From Myxocyprinus asiaticus (taxonomy: Eukaryota > Chordata > Actinopteri > Cypriniformes > Catostomidae): a stretch of DNA of 64,000 bases. Under the pieces are notes generated by a model, which made no database searches, was not told the DNA's origin, and was given only the letters and a program-made list of their open reading frames with translations. The translations under genes and the position numbers were made by a program. Location: the NCBI RefSeq assembly GCF_019703515.2, contig NC_059362.1, forward strand, positions 30,048,326 to 30,112,325, read 5' to 3'. The stretch's first letter is position 1, and each line of letters begins with the position of its first letter. This document shows, piece after piece, positions 23,350-33,740 of this stretch.

Positions 23350-23393
23350 ACCTTCACACAATGTTTAATGGGTTTGCACAACGCACATAAACA

Positions 23394-23445
<52 letters not shown>

Positions 23446-23486
23446 CGTGCATGTGTAGATCCATTAAATATTGTGTGTGAAGGTCT
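23348..23486. repeat. inverted repeat around a (GT)n tract
   Basis: Arm GGACCTTCACACAATGTTTA (from 23348) is mirrored by TAAATATTGTGTGTGAAGGT (23465-23484). The (GT)n tract at 23397-23441 lies in the loop. Confidence 0.75.
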
Positions 23487-23511
23487 GTAGCATTCATACT
23501 ATAACATTGTC

Positions 23512-23972
23512 CTTAAAGGAATTTTCCAAGATCAAAACAAGTTAAGCTCAATCGACAGCATTTGGGCCAATGTTTGGAGGGTTTAAAGGCAGATATGTAA
23601 AGCTTATAATTTTATAACAACACTTACATTAATTCTTCTGTTAAAATTATATGTATTATTTGAGCTGTGAAGTTGTTTAAATTGTCATTTTTACAGTCAT
23701 TTAATGGTTTGCAGCATTACCTAGTCATGAATTTACACAGAAAAGGTTAGTAAGCGATTTTATCACACTAAAATCATGTTAACACATATATTGTTTATAT
23801 CTTGTGGCTATACTTTTAAAACATTGAGCATTTTAATGTTTACATATTGGCCCCATTGACTTCCAAGTGCCTTTCTGAAACCCAGATTTTTGCTTTTCTT
23901 AAAGAAAATGAAAAACATTATGCCACAAATGCTGTCAGTTGATCTTAAATTGTATTGAACACAGAATATTTT
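23512..23972. mobile_element. foldback MITE, family B
   Basis: CTTAAAGGAATTTTCC with CAATCGACAGCATTTG at left; CCACAAATGCTGTCAGTTG with GAACACAGAATATTTT at right. The right tip is eroded. Confidence 0.7.
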
Positions 23973-24963
23973 CTGCATATACCACACCCTCACCATGTCT
24001 TTTTTCTGGTCAATCCAAATGCAAGACATAACAAAAATACTCTGTACCAAATTGTAAGATAAAAGCTAGACTGGGCTGAAATATACTGAACTGGGAAACA
24101 ACAGTGGTGATGCAAGAGAAAGAGGAAGATAGAGAGAGGAAATAGGGTCTTTCTTTTTGCAGAGGGAAAAAGGGAAATATTACAACAAAAACCTGATAGA
24201 ATTAGTGCTTTAGTGGCCATAAACAGACAGACTGGAGCTACTTAGAAATGCCATAAGACACCCTGAATAGCTGTTTCTCTAATGAAAGGAGCACTGGAGC
24301 ATGTTTCATTGATTGTTCATTGCTTGGACTAAAGGAACAAACCACTGTACTTATTTTCTATTACATAATTAGTGTTTGGATGCAAATTTTAAATCGTTGT
24401 ACAACATGAGAGTAAGGAGAGGACAGCTGCATTCAGCTTTTTTCCATAATTTGAATTTATCCAGAGCAACTGAGATGTTAGTTGGTGGAGCACACAGCCA
24501 TGAGAATAATAGGTCTATTGATCTCTGCTGCATCTGAATGTGCCTTCTATTGACTTTCACCCATGGAATAGCATGAATCTGGATCACAATAGGATCCCAA
24601 TGCAAATTCTAGGCACTATTAAGCGTCTAGGCCAGAAGGGAGTGATCAGTTCAATGCATCCCGCAGCACCACTGACCCATACAGCAGGGACTGGCCAGAA
24701 TGCAAATACTATTAGACTCTATTTTGGGCAAGACTTGGGTGGATCAGAGTCGGATATTGAATCTGACCTCGGGTCATGTGGCTGCGTGGTTCTACAGTAA
24801 CCCAAACAAACATGGTGGAGAGGCTTCCTGAATAGAATGAAAAGGGAAGCGTGTGGGTGTAGTCACTCAGTCAGAGTAGCAGCTTATAAAGCTGTCACAA
24901 ACAAGTTGCAAATACTTTATACTGCTATTCAATGACACATGGTTAATCTTTTTTCTCCTATTA
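23973..24963. other. unique intergenic DNA, no gene seen
   Basis: No repeat ends and no convincing coding frame. Confidence 0.45.
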
Positions 24964-25389
24964 TACTATAACCAGGGCTCAAAACTAACTTTTTATTACA
25001 CCTGCCAAAGGTGGGTGAATTGAAAAAATGTCCCGGTCAGAAATGTTTCTTAATCAGACTATATTTCACATTATTTTTTATTAAAAAAAGTATTTTTGTC
25101 CATATAATGATGTTATAACCTTGCATATTTGTGAAAAACATTGCAGGTCATTGTGTCACTGCAGCATCAGATGTGAGCTAGACTTTGGCTCTCGGTAAAG
25201 CTGCTGCGTCATGATTTTGTTCCTCATATTTTCCTTTTGGTGGCTTCATGTGAGAAATATTCCATAAATGTGTTTCCACATGGATTTTTTGAGAAAAAAT
25301 GTAGGCAACCTAGATAAACGTAGTAGATTTTCCACTGAAGAGAAATTTGTTAAAATATGCACAAGTCAAGACAGATGTTTTCTTTAGAA
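24964..25389. other. possible hAT end and unique DNA
   Basis: CAGGGCTCAAAACTAACTTT near 24975 resembles a hAT-like terminus, with no partner seen. The remainder looks unique. Confidence 0.3.
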
Positions 25390-25960
25390 CAGTGGTTTTC
25401 AAACTTGAGTGATGGGACCCACAGTGGGTCACAATGGGGTGCTAGGGGGTCCTTGGAAAAATGTAAAGAAAAAGTGTAAAAAAAAAATCCAAAAAAAAAA
25501 TTCTTTTTTTTTAATAAAAATTAGACACTGACCACGTTTACATGCACTTTAGAAAACAGTTGATTCCAGGGTTTTTGCATAAAGCGGCATTCTGAAACAT
25601 CATGTAAACAAGAATGGTGATTTCCTTACACTGTTTAAAGGATAAAGATAAAAAGGTTCAACACACCCAGGTTTCTCTCGAAGAACGCAGCTTAATGTGG
25701 CCATGTAAACACTTAAGTGGTGTTCTAACAGGTTTTTGAAGAGTGCGCATGTGCATGGAACAGACGGGAGAACATACACCATAGGATGGAACCCAACAAC
25801 AGGTCAACAAACAAAACAAACAAAACAAAAAATACATTTCTGGGACAACAGTGGGAAAAGCCCATACACTAAAAACTATACCCTATACACTCACCAATGT
25901 AAAATATCGACGGTCCCTTACGTCCACATATATGCGCTGGTAAATTAAGGGAATCCCGGA

Positions 25961-26160
25961 GTTCCCTATCTGTCACTCACTCTACGTTGTGTTGATGTAG
26001 TGACACTAGGGGTCACTCTTGGGAGCCTCAAACACCTCTGCTTTTTTAAAAAAAGGCCAATAAGAATTGGCGAGTGGAATTTGCATGCCACTCCCAAGGA
26101 CATACAGGTATAAAAGGAGCTGGTATGCAACCACTCATTCAGATTTTCTCTTCGGAGCCG
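25961..26160. repeat. DIRS left inverted terminal repeat
   Basis: Starts GTTCCCTATCTGTCACTCAC. The portion from about 26010 pairs with 31660-31800 (shared words ATTGGCGAGTGGAATTTGCA and GGTATAAAAGGAGCTGG). GTATAAAAGG may serve as a TATA box for the element. Confidence 0.85.
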
Positions 26161-26359
26161 AGTGGTTCTATTCATTGAAGCTGAATTCATCCGCAAAGTT
26201 CATTCACCTCATCTGCTGAATTCTATGGCGCATTTCAGCGGCTTCTCCCCCTCTGCACCCGTGGAGTACAGAGAAAGCCCCTGGGCGCTTCGGCAGAAAC
26301 AACTAAAAGAGTATATTCTAAAAAGAGTATATTTTCTTTCTAAATGAGTGGCACACACG

Positions 26360-27704
26360 GAACGTCTTTTTAAAGATGCCTTTCCTTTTGTGTGTTATTC
26401 CTGGTTGCGGTCAATATCTTTCCACTTCTGATAGCCACGATCGCTGTCTTACGTGTCTGGACATCATTCGTGGATGAGTCATGTCCTCATTGCGAGAACA
26501 TGACCATGGCAACGTTGTGGTCGCGGCTTGCTTTCATAAGAAAGAACAAAAAAACATTTGTTCAAGACCTGTTTGCTTCCCGGGAATCCTCCCACTGCCC
26601 GCTTCAGTACGCCCTGACCAAGCCACCCCATCGGCTCCCCGCACCGGTCCTTCTACCTACGGGTTTGAGGCCACATCGGTTAGCACTGGGAGCGATTTGG
26701 GGACATCAATGGGACCACCTCCGCCGGGTATCCCCCGACGGACCTCCCATTCCCCAGCATGCTTGCTTGCCCCAATCGGCTCTCACACGAGACCACAGGC
26801 TCGTCTCATCGCAAGTTTGACTTCTTGTTCGGAGCTCCGGAAGACGATGAGTTATCGAGCGCAGCATCGGAGAGCGGGCTCATCCAATCTGACGCAGAGA
26901 CTTCGGCTAGGCTTCCTCCTTCGTGAACAGTCATCCAGTCTCATGCCGACGCGGAAACGACAGACATGCTTTCCCTGGTGGCCACGAGCGTCAGGCTAGA
27001 GTGGAACCTTCCACTCTCCCCTGAACCCTCGTAGCCCGACAATCGGTTCCTGGGCACGGGGCGCCGCCCACGGCTACACCCCGCCCCCATTCCTTTCTTC
27101 CCGGAAGTGCATGAGGAGCTGACAAGATCATGGGAGGCACCTTTTTACTGCCCAGTCCTGGTCTTTCAGCTCCCCTGCTTTCACTACCCTCGATGGTGGA
27201 GTGGCCAGGGGTTATTCGGTGATCTCCCTGGTGGATAAGGCGCTCGCGGTGCACTTGTGTCTGCAGGAACTGCGCTCGGCGACCGACCTCGCTCTCCGGG
27301 CGATGAAGGTCATGGCGCGGTCTCTCGGGCAGGCGATGTCCACCCTGGTGGTCCACCTTTGGCTCAACTTGGTCGAGATGGGAGAGGCGGACAAGGCAAG
27401 GTTCCTTGACGCCCCCATTTCCCAGATTGGCCTGTTTGATGACGCCGTCGAGGACTTTGCCCAGCAGTTCTCGGCAGTGAAGAAGCAGACGGAGCTCTTA
27501 CAACATATCCTGCCCTGGCGCGGCTTAAGACCCCGCACCCTGTCTGCTCATCGCCAAGGGTGTCCTCCTTCAGCAACAACACCAGCTCTGCCGCAGCCCG
27601 CCCCCGTGGCCCGGCTCCATCGTGGAGCCCTCTGCAGGAAGCAGACGCCACCCGTCTCGCAGCCGGCCGCTAAGAACCCGAGGAAGGCTTTGAAGTGCCC
27701 CTGA
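26360..27704 (+). pseudogene. DIRS gag region, broken
   Basis: Starts at the ATG at 26376 with the same MPF-LCV-PGCG beginning as the small copy, then loses frame near 26470. The C-terminal half (27201-27704) is open and carries the conserved gag block LRSATDLALRAMKVMARSLG and VEDFAQQFSAVKKQTELLQH, followed by a proline/arginine-rich tail. The part between contains a segment that belongs to pol (26566-26611, see findings). Several frame changes lie between 26470 and 27200. It would encode the structural protein of the cytoplasmic particle if intact. Confidence 0.75.
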
Positions 27705-27830
27705 GACAGGCGATCCAGGGGTGAGGAGACCCACTTCTCTGGGGCTGGTCGACAGACCACTCCATCCCCAGGTGGAGGGCCGGGAGGAGAATCTTTTGTC
27801 GCTGCATGCCCAGGATGCTGCGGCACCCAA

Positions 27831-28964
27831 ATGCCTGACAAAAGAATGGTTCCCTCGTCTCCTGGGTCACATATTCGGTGTGCACAGCCGTCGTCACGAC
27901 CACCATCCACCGTCCCATCCCATGCCAGCCAGGTAAGTGCTTTGATGTCTCTGGACTCAGCACGGCTCCACCACGAGGCCCCACCCACCGGTACGTCCGA
28001 CGTAATCATTCTCTTGGTCCCCCTCACCCGGAGTTTGGGCGCATGGCTCGCACTTTCTTACCCATCGCGATGGCTGACCTGGACCATCCGACTCGGCTAC
28101 ACGATTCAGTTTGCCAGGCACCTGCCCAGGTTCTGCGGCATCCGCTTCACCTCGGTGAAGGGCGAGAACGCCATTACCTTGCGTGCGGAGATCGCTACCC
28201 TTCTGCGCAAGGGCACGATAGAGCCTGTCCCTCCAGCCGAGATGAAGAAAGGGTTCTACAGCCCTTACTTCATCGTACCAAAGAAAGGTGGTGGGTTGCG
28301 ACCAATCCTGGCCCTGCGATTAATGAACCAGTCTTTGCACAGGCTCCTGTTCAAGATGATGACGCAAAAACACATTCTAGCGAGCGTCCGGCATCAAGAT
28401 TGGTTTGCGGCGGTAGACCTGAAGGACGCATACTTTCACGTCTCGGTCTTACCTCGACACAGACCCTTCCTGCAGTTTGCCTTCGAAGGCCAGGCATACC
28501 AGTACAAGGTCCTCCCCTTAGGCCTGTCCCTGTCCCCTTGCGTCTTCACGAAGGTCGCAGAGGCTGCCCTTGCCCTGCTAAGGGAAGTGGGCATCTGGAT
28601 CCTCAACTATCTCGATGACTGGCTAATCCTAGCTCACTCTCGAGAGTTGCTGTGCGCACACAGGGACCTCATACTCCGGCACCTCAGCCGACTGGGGCTT
28701 CAGGTCAACTGGGAAAAGAGGCAGCTCTCCCTGGTTCAGAGCATCTCTTTTCTCGGTTTGGAGTTGGACTCAGTCTCGATGACAGTGCGCCTCATGAACG
28801 AGCGCGCACAGTCGGCGCTGATCTGTCTGAAGGCGTTCAGATGGAGATCAGTGGTTCCACTGAAAATTTTTCATAGGCTCCTGGGGCATATGTCATCCTC
28901 AGCGGTGGCCACACCGCTCGGGTTGATGCATATGAGACCGCTTCAGCACTGGCTTCAGACTTGA
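27831..28964 (+). CDS. DIRS reverse transcriptase, open frame of 377 codons
   Basis: The palm and fingers of a DIRS-type RT are intact in one frame: GFYSPYFIVPKKGGGLRPIL (141-160), DLKDAYFHV with the first catalytic Asp (196-204), GLSLSP (231-236) and the YLDD box (260-263), followed by the thumb-like region with LLGHM. The residues before about 105 are less conserved and the true start may lie upstream in the gag overlap. One deviation is Ala161 where an Asp is common (RPILDLR). The frame stops at TGA (28962-28964), where RNase H should continue in the same frame, so the stop is probably a CGA-to-TGA change. Confidence 0.88.
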   Translation: MPDKRMVPSSPGSHIRCAQPSSRPPSTVPSHASQVSALMSLDSARLHHEAPPTGTSDVIILLVPLTRSLGAWLALSYPSRWLTWTIRLGYTIQFARHLPRFCGIRFTSVKGENAITLRAEIATLLRKGTIEPVPPAEMKKGFYSPYFIVPKKGGGLRPILALRLMNQSLHRLLFKMMTQKHILASVRHQDWFAAVDLKDAYFHVSVLPRHRPFLQFAFEGQAYQYKVLPLGLSLSPCVFTKVAEAALALLREVGIWILNYLDDWLILAHSRELLCAHRDLILRHLSRLGLQVNWEKRQLSLVQSISFLGLELDSVSMTVRLMNERAQSALICLKAFRWRSVVPLKIFHRLLGHMSSSAVATPLGLMHMRPLQHWLQT

Positions 28965-29480
28965 GTCCTGAGATGGGCATGGCATCATGGGACACATCGT
29001 GTGGCCATCATGCCGATCTGTCGCCGCCTCTTCAGCCCTTGGACCGACCTTGCATCCCTAGATCAGGTCTCCAGGCGTGTCGTGGTTACAACAGATGCCT
29101 CCAAGATGGGCAACATGCACACAGCCGCTGGCTCCTGGACTGGCCCGCGGCTGCATTGACACATCAACTGCCTCGAGTTGTTGGCAGTACTGCTCTCCTT
29201 GCGGAGGTTTCGGCCGTTGATCCAGGGCAAGCATGTGTTGGTCCGGACGGACAACACAGCATCGGTAGCGAACATCAACCGCCAAGGCGGTCTATGCTTC
29301 CATTACATATCACAACTCGCCCGCCATCTCCTCCTCTAGAGTCAGCAGCGCCTCAAGTCACTATGAGCCACTCACATCCCGGGTGACCTCAACACTGCAG
29401 TGGATGCGCTGTCATGTCAGGTTACCATCAGGGGAGAGTGGAGACTCCACCCTCAGGTGGTCCAGCTGATTTGGAGTTGA
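28965..29480 (+). pseudogene. DIRS RNase H region with in-frame stops
   Basis: Continues the RT frame past the stop at 28962. The catalytic acids of an RNase H fold are recognisable: VVTTDAS, NCLELLAV and VRTDNTASVANINRQGG. A second in-frame TGA (29157-29159) falls where a Trp is normal (HWHINC), and further stops follow. The domain would degrade the RNA template during reverse transcription. Confidence 0.8.
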
Positions 29481-30690
29481 TTCGGTCGAGCAAAGGTGGA
29501 CCTGTTTGCTTCCTGGGAATCCTCCCACTGCCCTCTTCAGTACGTGTTGGCACACAGCTGGCCCCCTGGACTACACCGGCCCCCTGGACTACGCTGGCCC
29601 CCTGGACTACACGTTTCCCCCAGTGAGCCTACTTGCACAGACCCTGTGCAAGGTCAGAGAGGATGAGGAGTAGATCATCCTAGTAGCACCCTACTGGCCC
29701 ACCCAGACGTGGTTCTCGGATCTCACGCTCCTCACGACAGACCTCTGGAATATCCATGTCTGGCCCCTGGACGGGACGCGGAAGACCTAAGTGGCCTACC
29801 ACCCATGGTGGTAGACATGATCACTCAGGCTAGGGCTCCCTCTATGAGGCACCTGTATGCCTTGAAGTGGTGTCTGTTCGCTAAGTGGTGTTCTTCCCGA
29901 CGCGAAGACACCCATAGATGCGCAGTCGGGTCAGTGCTTTCCTTCCTGCAGGAGTGGATGGAGGGGCGGCTGTCCCCCTCCACCCTGAAGGTGTATGTAG
30001 CCGCTATTTCTGCTCATCACGATGTAGTAGATGGTAAGTATTTGGGGAAGCACAACTTGATCATCAGGTGCTAGGAGGTTGAATCCCTCCAGACCACACC
30101 TCATCCCCTCATGGGACCTCTCCGTAGTCCTTCGGGGTCTACAGGGAGCTCCCTTTGAGCCCTTGGAGTCAGCTGAGCTTAAGGCACTCTCTTTGAAGAC
30201 TACCCACCTGACTGCGCTCACTTCCATCAAAAGGGTAGGGGAACTGCAGGCATTCTCTGTCAGCGAATCATGCCTGGAGTTCAGTCCGGGTTACTCTCAC
30301 GTGATCCTGAGACCCCGACCGGGCTATGTGCCCAAGTTTCCCACGACTCCTTTTAGGGATCAGGTGGTGAACCAGCAAGCGCTGCCCCAGGAGGAAGGCT
30401 CTCGCACGCAGAGCCTTAGAAGTTCCGAGCAGCTCTTTGTTTGCTTTGGTGGTTAGCGGAAAGGAATTGCTGTCTCCAAACAAAGGATCGCCCACTGGGT
30501 CATCGATGCCATCACGATGGCATATCAGGCTCAAGACGTGCCACCCCCTGCCGGGTTAGAGGAGTGTGGCGGCCTCCTGGGCCCTGGCCAGTGGCACCTC
30601 TTTGGCAGACATCTGCAGAGCAGCGGGCTGGGCAACACCCAACACCTTGCGAGGTTCTACAATCTCCGGGTTAAGCTGGTTTAGTCCCGT
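29481..30690 (+). pseudogene. DIRS tyrosine recombinase region, broken
   Basis: After a linker with the word VDLFASWESSHCPLQY and a frame change, a core-binding-like part reads SVLSFLQEWMEGRLSPSTLK (about 29928-29990). The catalytic part follows (LTSIKRVGELQAFSVSE, PRPGYVPKFPTTPFRD, QLFVCFGG). A TAG (30454-30456) and frame changes interrupt it. The end (SLADICRAAGWATPNT, then FYNLRV in another frame) holds the expected C-terminal tyrosine region but out of frame. The H-x-T-R box expected just before the VAASWALA-like stretch is not readable, apparently because of a short deletion near 30565. Confidence 0.8.
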
Positions 30691-31479
30691 GTATTGGCAG
30701 GCACGAGCAGGTAAGTTCCGGGACAACTGGCCGGGTGTACCGCTTGCGCATAGCGCCTTTCCCTTGAGGTGAAGACATGCACTCTTGACTCCTAGTCGTG
30801 TTCACAGACAGTGATCCCTGGATGACTTTCCTCCTTAGCCCTCTGGCAGCTGAGTTTGCGGAGAAACTCGCTGACCGGCCCAGTACGTGCGCAAATGAGC
30901 CCCTGTACTGAGGTAGGTGCTCCACATGTGCTAGTACCCCGAAGGCGACCCCACGTGATATCTTCTGCAAAATTGTTTCCCTGACGGCAAACTGCATCTT
31001 CCTTGGGCAGAGGCCCCTCTGCCCCCGGTCGCCATGCTCTGTAGAAACTCCTCCCCCTTCGGGTAGGACCTACCATGGGACCTCTCCACATGACATACTT
31101 CCGACAAGACTTGGTAAGACCATGTGACATATTCCACTCAAAATACCCCCCCCCCGTTCTATGGGCGGGGTGTGGTCTCCACGGTGTCTTCCCCTTGGGA
31201 GGGACACCCCCCGATGCAGACACTTATGGCTCCCAGTCAGTTAACAAATTCCACTCTTTTTGGGGAGAAAAGAGAGGGAAAAGAGGCCTCGGCTGGGCTA
31301 GCCTGTCCCTGTAGTTGGGCAGTCGACTTGTTCCTGATGAACCGTTTGATGCCCATAAGAGTGTTGGGGGAGGTTACGTGACGGCCTGGTGCGCTGGCTA
31401 TGAGGCACACAGCAGTCTGCCCGTCACACACCACCAGTTCACGTAATACAGTTCAGCTAGTTGTGGCGATTTGTATAGG
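30691..31479. other. DIRS 3' untranslated region
   Basis: Sequence between the recombinase remains and the internal complementary region. It has no conserved frame. A poly-C run lies at about 31146-31154. Confidence 0.5.
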
Positions 31480-31581
31480 GACCCCTAGTGTCACTACATT
31501 GACAAAACGTTGACTGAGTAACAGATAGGGAAGGTCCTGATTACTTTCGTAACCTCTGTTCCATGATGGAGGGAACGAGAC
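31480..31581. repeat. DIRS internal complementary region (ICR)
   Basis: 31480-31532 is the inverse complement of the left end (25962-26014), and 31537-31581 is the inverse complement of the right end (31816-31860), with only four bases between. This back-to-back arrangement is the hallmark of DIRS elements, in which the ICR is thought to template completion and circularisation of both ends. Confidence 0.9.
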
Positions 31582-31639
31582 TTTGTGTCCCTCTTGCCAC
31601 AATGCTGAACTACCTGCTGAAATGGCCGGGACCTGGTCT

Positions 31640-31860
31640 CGGCTCCTCATCACAAAACCTGAATGAGTGGTTGCATTCCAGCTCCTTTTATACCCGTATG
31701 TCCGGGGGAGTGGCATGCAAATTCCACTCGCCAATTCTCATTGGCCTTTTTTCAAAAAAGCAGAGGTGTTTGGGGCTCCCAAGAGTGATCCCTAGTGTCA
31801 CTACATCGACATAATGTCTCGTTCCCTCCATCAGAGAACGAAGGTTACGAAAGTAACCAG
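31640..31860. repeat. DIRS right inverted terminal repeat
   Basis: Contains CTCCTTTTATACCCGTATG and CATTGGCCTTTTTTC, the inverse of the left repeat, and ends at about AAAGTAACCAG. Confidence 0.85.
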
Positions 31861-32430
31861 AATGTTTTATGTAAGAGGGAAATCCCACTATTGCACCGCA
31901 GTTCCACTGCATATTGCGATGGAAAGTTAAGGAAACAAACACAGCAACAACTCTGAAATATCTGGAAATAAAGCAAAGCAGTGGAGAATAAATTAGCGAA
32001 GTCTTCCATGTTTGATATTTACACGTGCGTTGCAAGGAAATGACATTGCTGTGGAGAAAACTGCTTAATGACTGAGCCGCATGTATATGGGAGTAAAGAG
32101 TATGGCGCAGATACAGTGCATGTAAACGGGAATGCTGCTTTCTCACCATAACCCGCTTTCTCGCAATAAGCCGCTTTCTGGTGTCCGTGTAAATGTAGTC
32201 AGTATTACTGTTTCATTCTGCTTTGTAAAGTCTACAAATAAATTTCAATTGAATTGAAAAAAAATAATAATTCTTCAGGTTTATACATTTAACATTAATA
32301 GCGGGCAGAAAAAAACACTGTATGCTATTTAATGTAAATCAAAGTAAATATTTTCTGGATAATATTATAATAATTTCTTTTGACTTTAGTATTGCGACAG
32401 TATAAAAGCCACTGTAATGCATTCAATGGA

Positions 32431-32630
32431 AAGGAGGAGGCGAGAACCGGCTTGATAACATAAATAATGGTTTAATAATAAACTTAACCAAAAAGACAAA
32501 CACACACAGGTGTCGGACAGCTGCTGTAACTCTCTCTCTCACCTTTATCCCTCTCGGGCTTGATCAGCCTGATTAGGGGCCGGGTGTACAGAATCACGAT
32601 CCGGCCCCGCCCTCCGCCCTGCCACAGCCA
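32431..32630. repeat. dispersed non-coding repeat inside the hAT-like element
   Basis: Sharp change to G/C-rich sequence with GGAGGCGAGAACCGG, a TTTAATAATAAAC word, a CT run and GGGGCCGGGTG. The layout resembles 49215-49800. The family is not identified. Confidence 0.4.
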
Positions 32631-32840
32631 CCTATTTAATTTTGCAAACAACATGTTGTCTTTATAATATCAAGCTTAATATATACATATATATATATTT
32701 TTTTTTTTTAAGAATAAATGGGTCTTTATACACGAAAATGTATAGCTGCATTTACATTTTAGGAAGGGGGTTCCTCACAAGGCAATCATTATATTTGGGG
32801 ATCCTTGGCATCAAAACGTTTGAAAACCCTTGCTTTAGTA

Positions 32841-33440
32841 GAAAGATTGTATGTCTTACAATAGACACTCAAGGCACTAACATCATTGAGGGCCATATTA
32901 TCATTTGATTTGTGTGTACTTTTTCGATGTTAAATCACTTTCTCCTATCCCAGCTTAACATGCAGAGACATCTATAAGGATCCCATTTGTTGGTTGATTT
33001 CCTTAAAAAGTCTGTGTGGCGCTATAAAAATATTGCTCTGTTTGTTCGAATATCCTGATTGTCTCAACCAGTGGTGCAAGTGGGCCAGGACTACCTGTCT
33101 GTAAGATCAATGGCCGACGGAGGGAGTATTTGGGTAAAAATGCTGTTTGATAAAAATGTTTATTTTCACAATTCCGTTTGGTGGCACTAGTGACACACAA
33201 ATTACTAACTTTAATCCATTTATTATTTTGCGGTTTCTAATAAAGTTACCAGTTAACTCGCCAAAGCCATTTTTTTACTTGCATTTGGCTCTTGGCTAAT
33301 GTTATTTTGGGCCCTAAGTCCCTGACAATAACTTATCATGCTCTTTCCATCTTGAGCATTTTCAACTACATCCCCCCCCCCCCAACCCACACACATGTGG
33401 TAAAGATACATGAACAATGCATTAGATGACTGAGCTGACC
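32841..33440. other. unique intergenic DNA, no gene seen
   Basis: Non-coding. A run of 12 C lies at 33372-33383. Confidence 0.45.
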
Positions 33441-33740
33441 TTGATTTACCAGCTCATCCTTATTTAGGTTTCAACCACCACACTTTACCGGAGGAAATAC
33501 CTCTTCAAAGCACATCAGAGCCTGTTTCAACGTGGTAAGGGCCGCACTGAATTCCATTTTTACTTCTCACCTCAAGCGCCCTTCTCCCTGCATTCGTCTT
33601 TGACTGGAGCATTGTTAAACAACATTAAATCAGGTAGACAAGCGAGACAATTTCATTATGGGTCTAGATGGAGGTGGCAGACAAAAGTGGAGGCGGAGAT
33701 GAGATCTACGCGATGCAATGCAAATGCAAATGCAGGACAG
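33441..33740. promoter_or_regulatory. candidate enhancer with POU and SOX words
   Basis: Unique DNA with two overlapping octamers ATGCAAAT (33718-33725 and 33724-33731), ATTGTT (33611-33616) and ACAATTTCATTA (33648-33659). Enhancer function is inferred only. Confidence 0.35.

Larger units (their letters stand above)
25961..31860 (+). mobile_element. near full-length DIRS-like tyrosine-recombinase retrotransposon
   Basis: A 5.9 kb element with inverted terminal repeats, an internal complementary region at 31480-31581, and gag, RT, RNase H and tyrosine recombinase regions in the order typical of DIRS1-like elements. These replicate through a circular DNA and integrate with a tyrosine recombinase, not a DDE integrase. 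It interrupts the middle-layer TIR element. Stops and frameshifts affect gag, RNase H and the recombinase, so it is not autonomous. The RT frame is still open. Confidence 0.93.
25527..32203. mobile_element. TIR element, middle layer of the nest
   Basis: ACTGACCACGTTTACATGCA at left corresponds to the inverse of the right end, read there as ACTGACTACATTTACACGGA. Further inward, AAAGCGGCATTCTG and related words in the right half (GCCGCTTTCTGG) also correspond. About 0.78 kb is its own sequence. No target duplication could be fixed. Confidence 0.6.
25390..32832. mobile_element. hAT-like element, outer layer of a three-layer nest
   Basis: Left end CAGTGGTTTTCAAAC and right end GTTTGAAAACCCTTG are near-perfect inverse repeats. 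The flanks CTTTAGAA (25382-25389) and CTTTAGTA (32833-32840) match at 7 of 8 bases, the target duplication size of hAT elements. Its own sequence is 25390-25526 and 32204-32832; everything between is later insertion. Non-coding. Confidence 0.75.

Noticed and set aside
27212..28027. Minus-strand open frames of up to 159 codons opposite DIRS gag
   Set aside because: Antisense shadows in G/C-rich coding DNA; no matching protein family.
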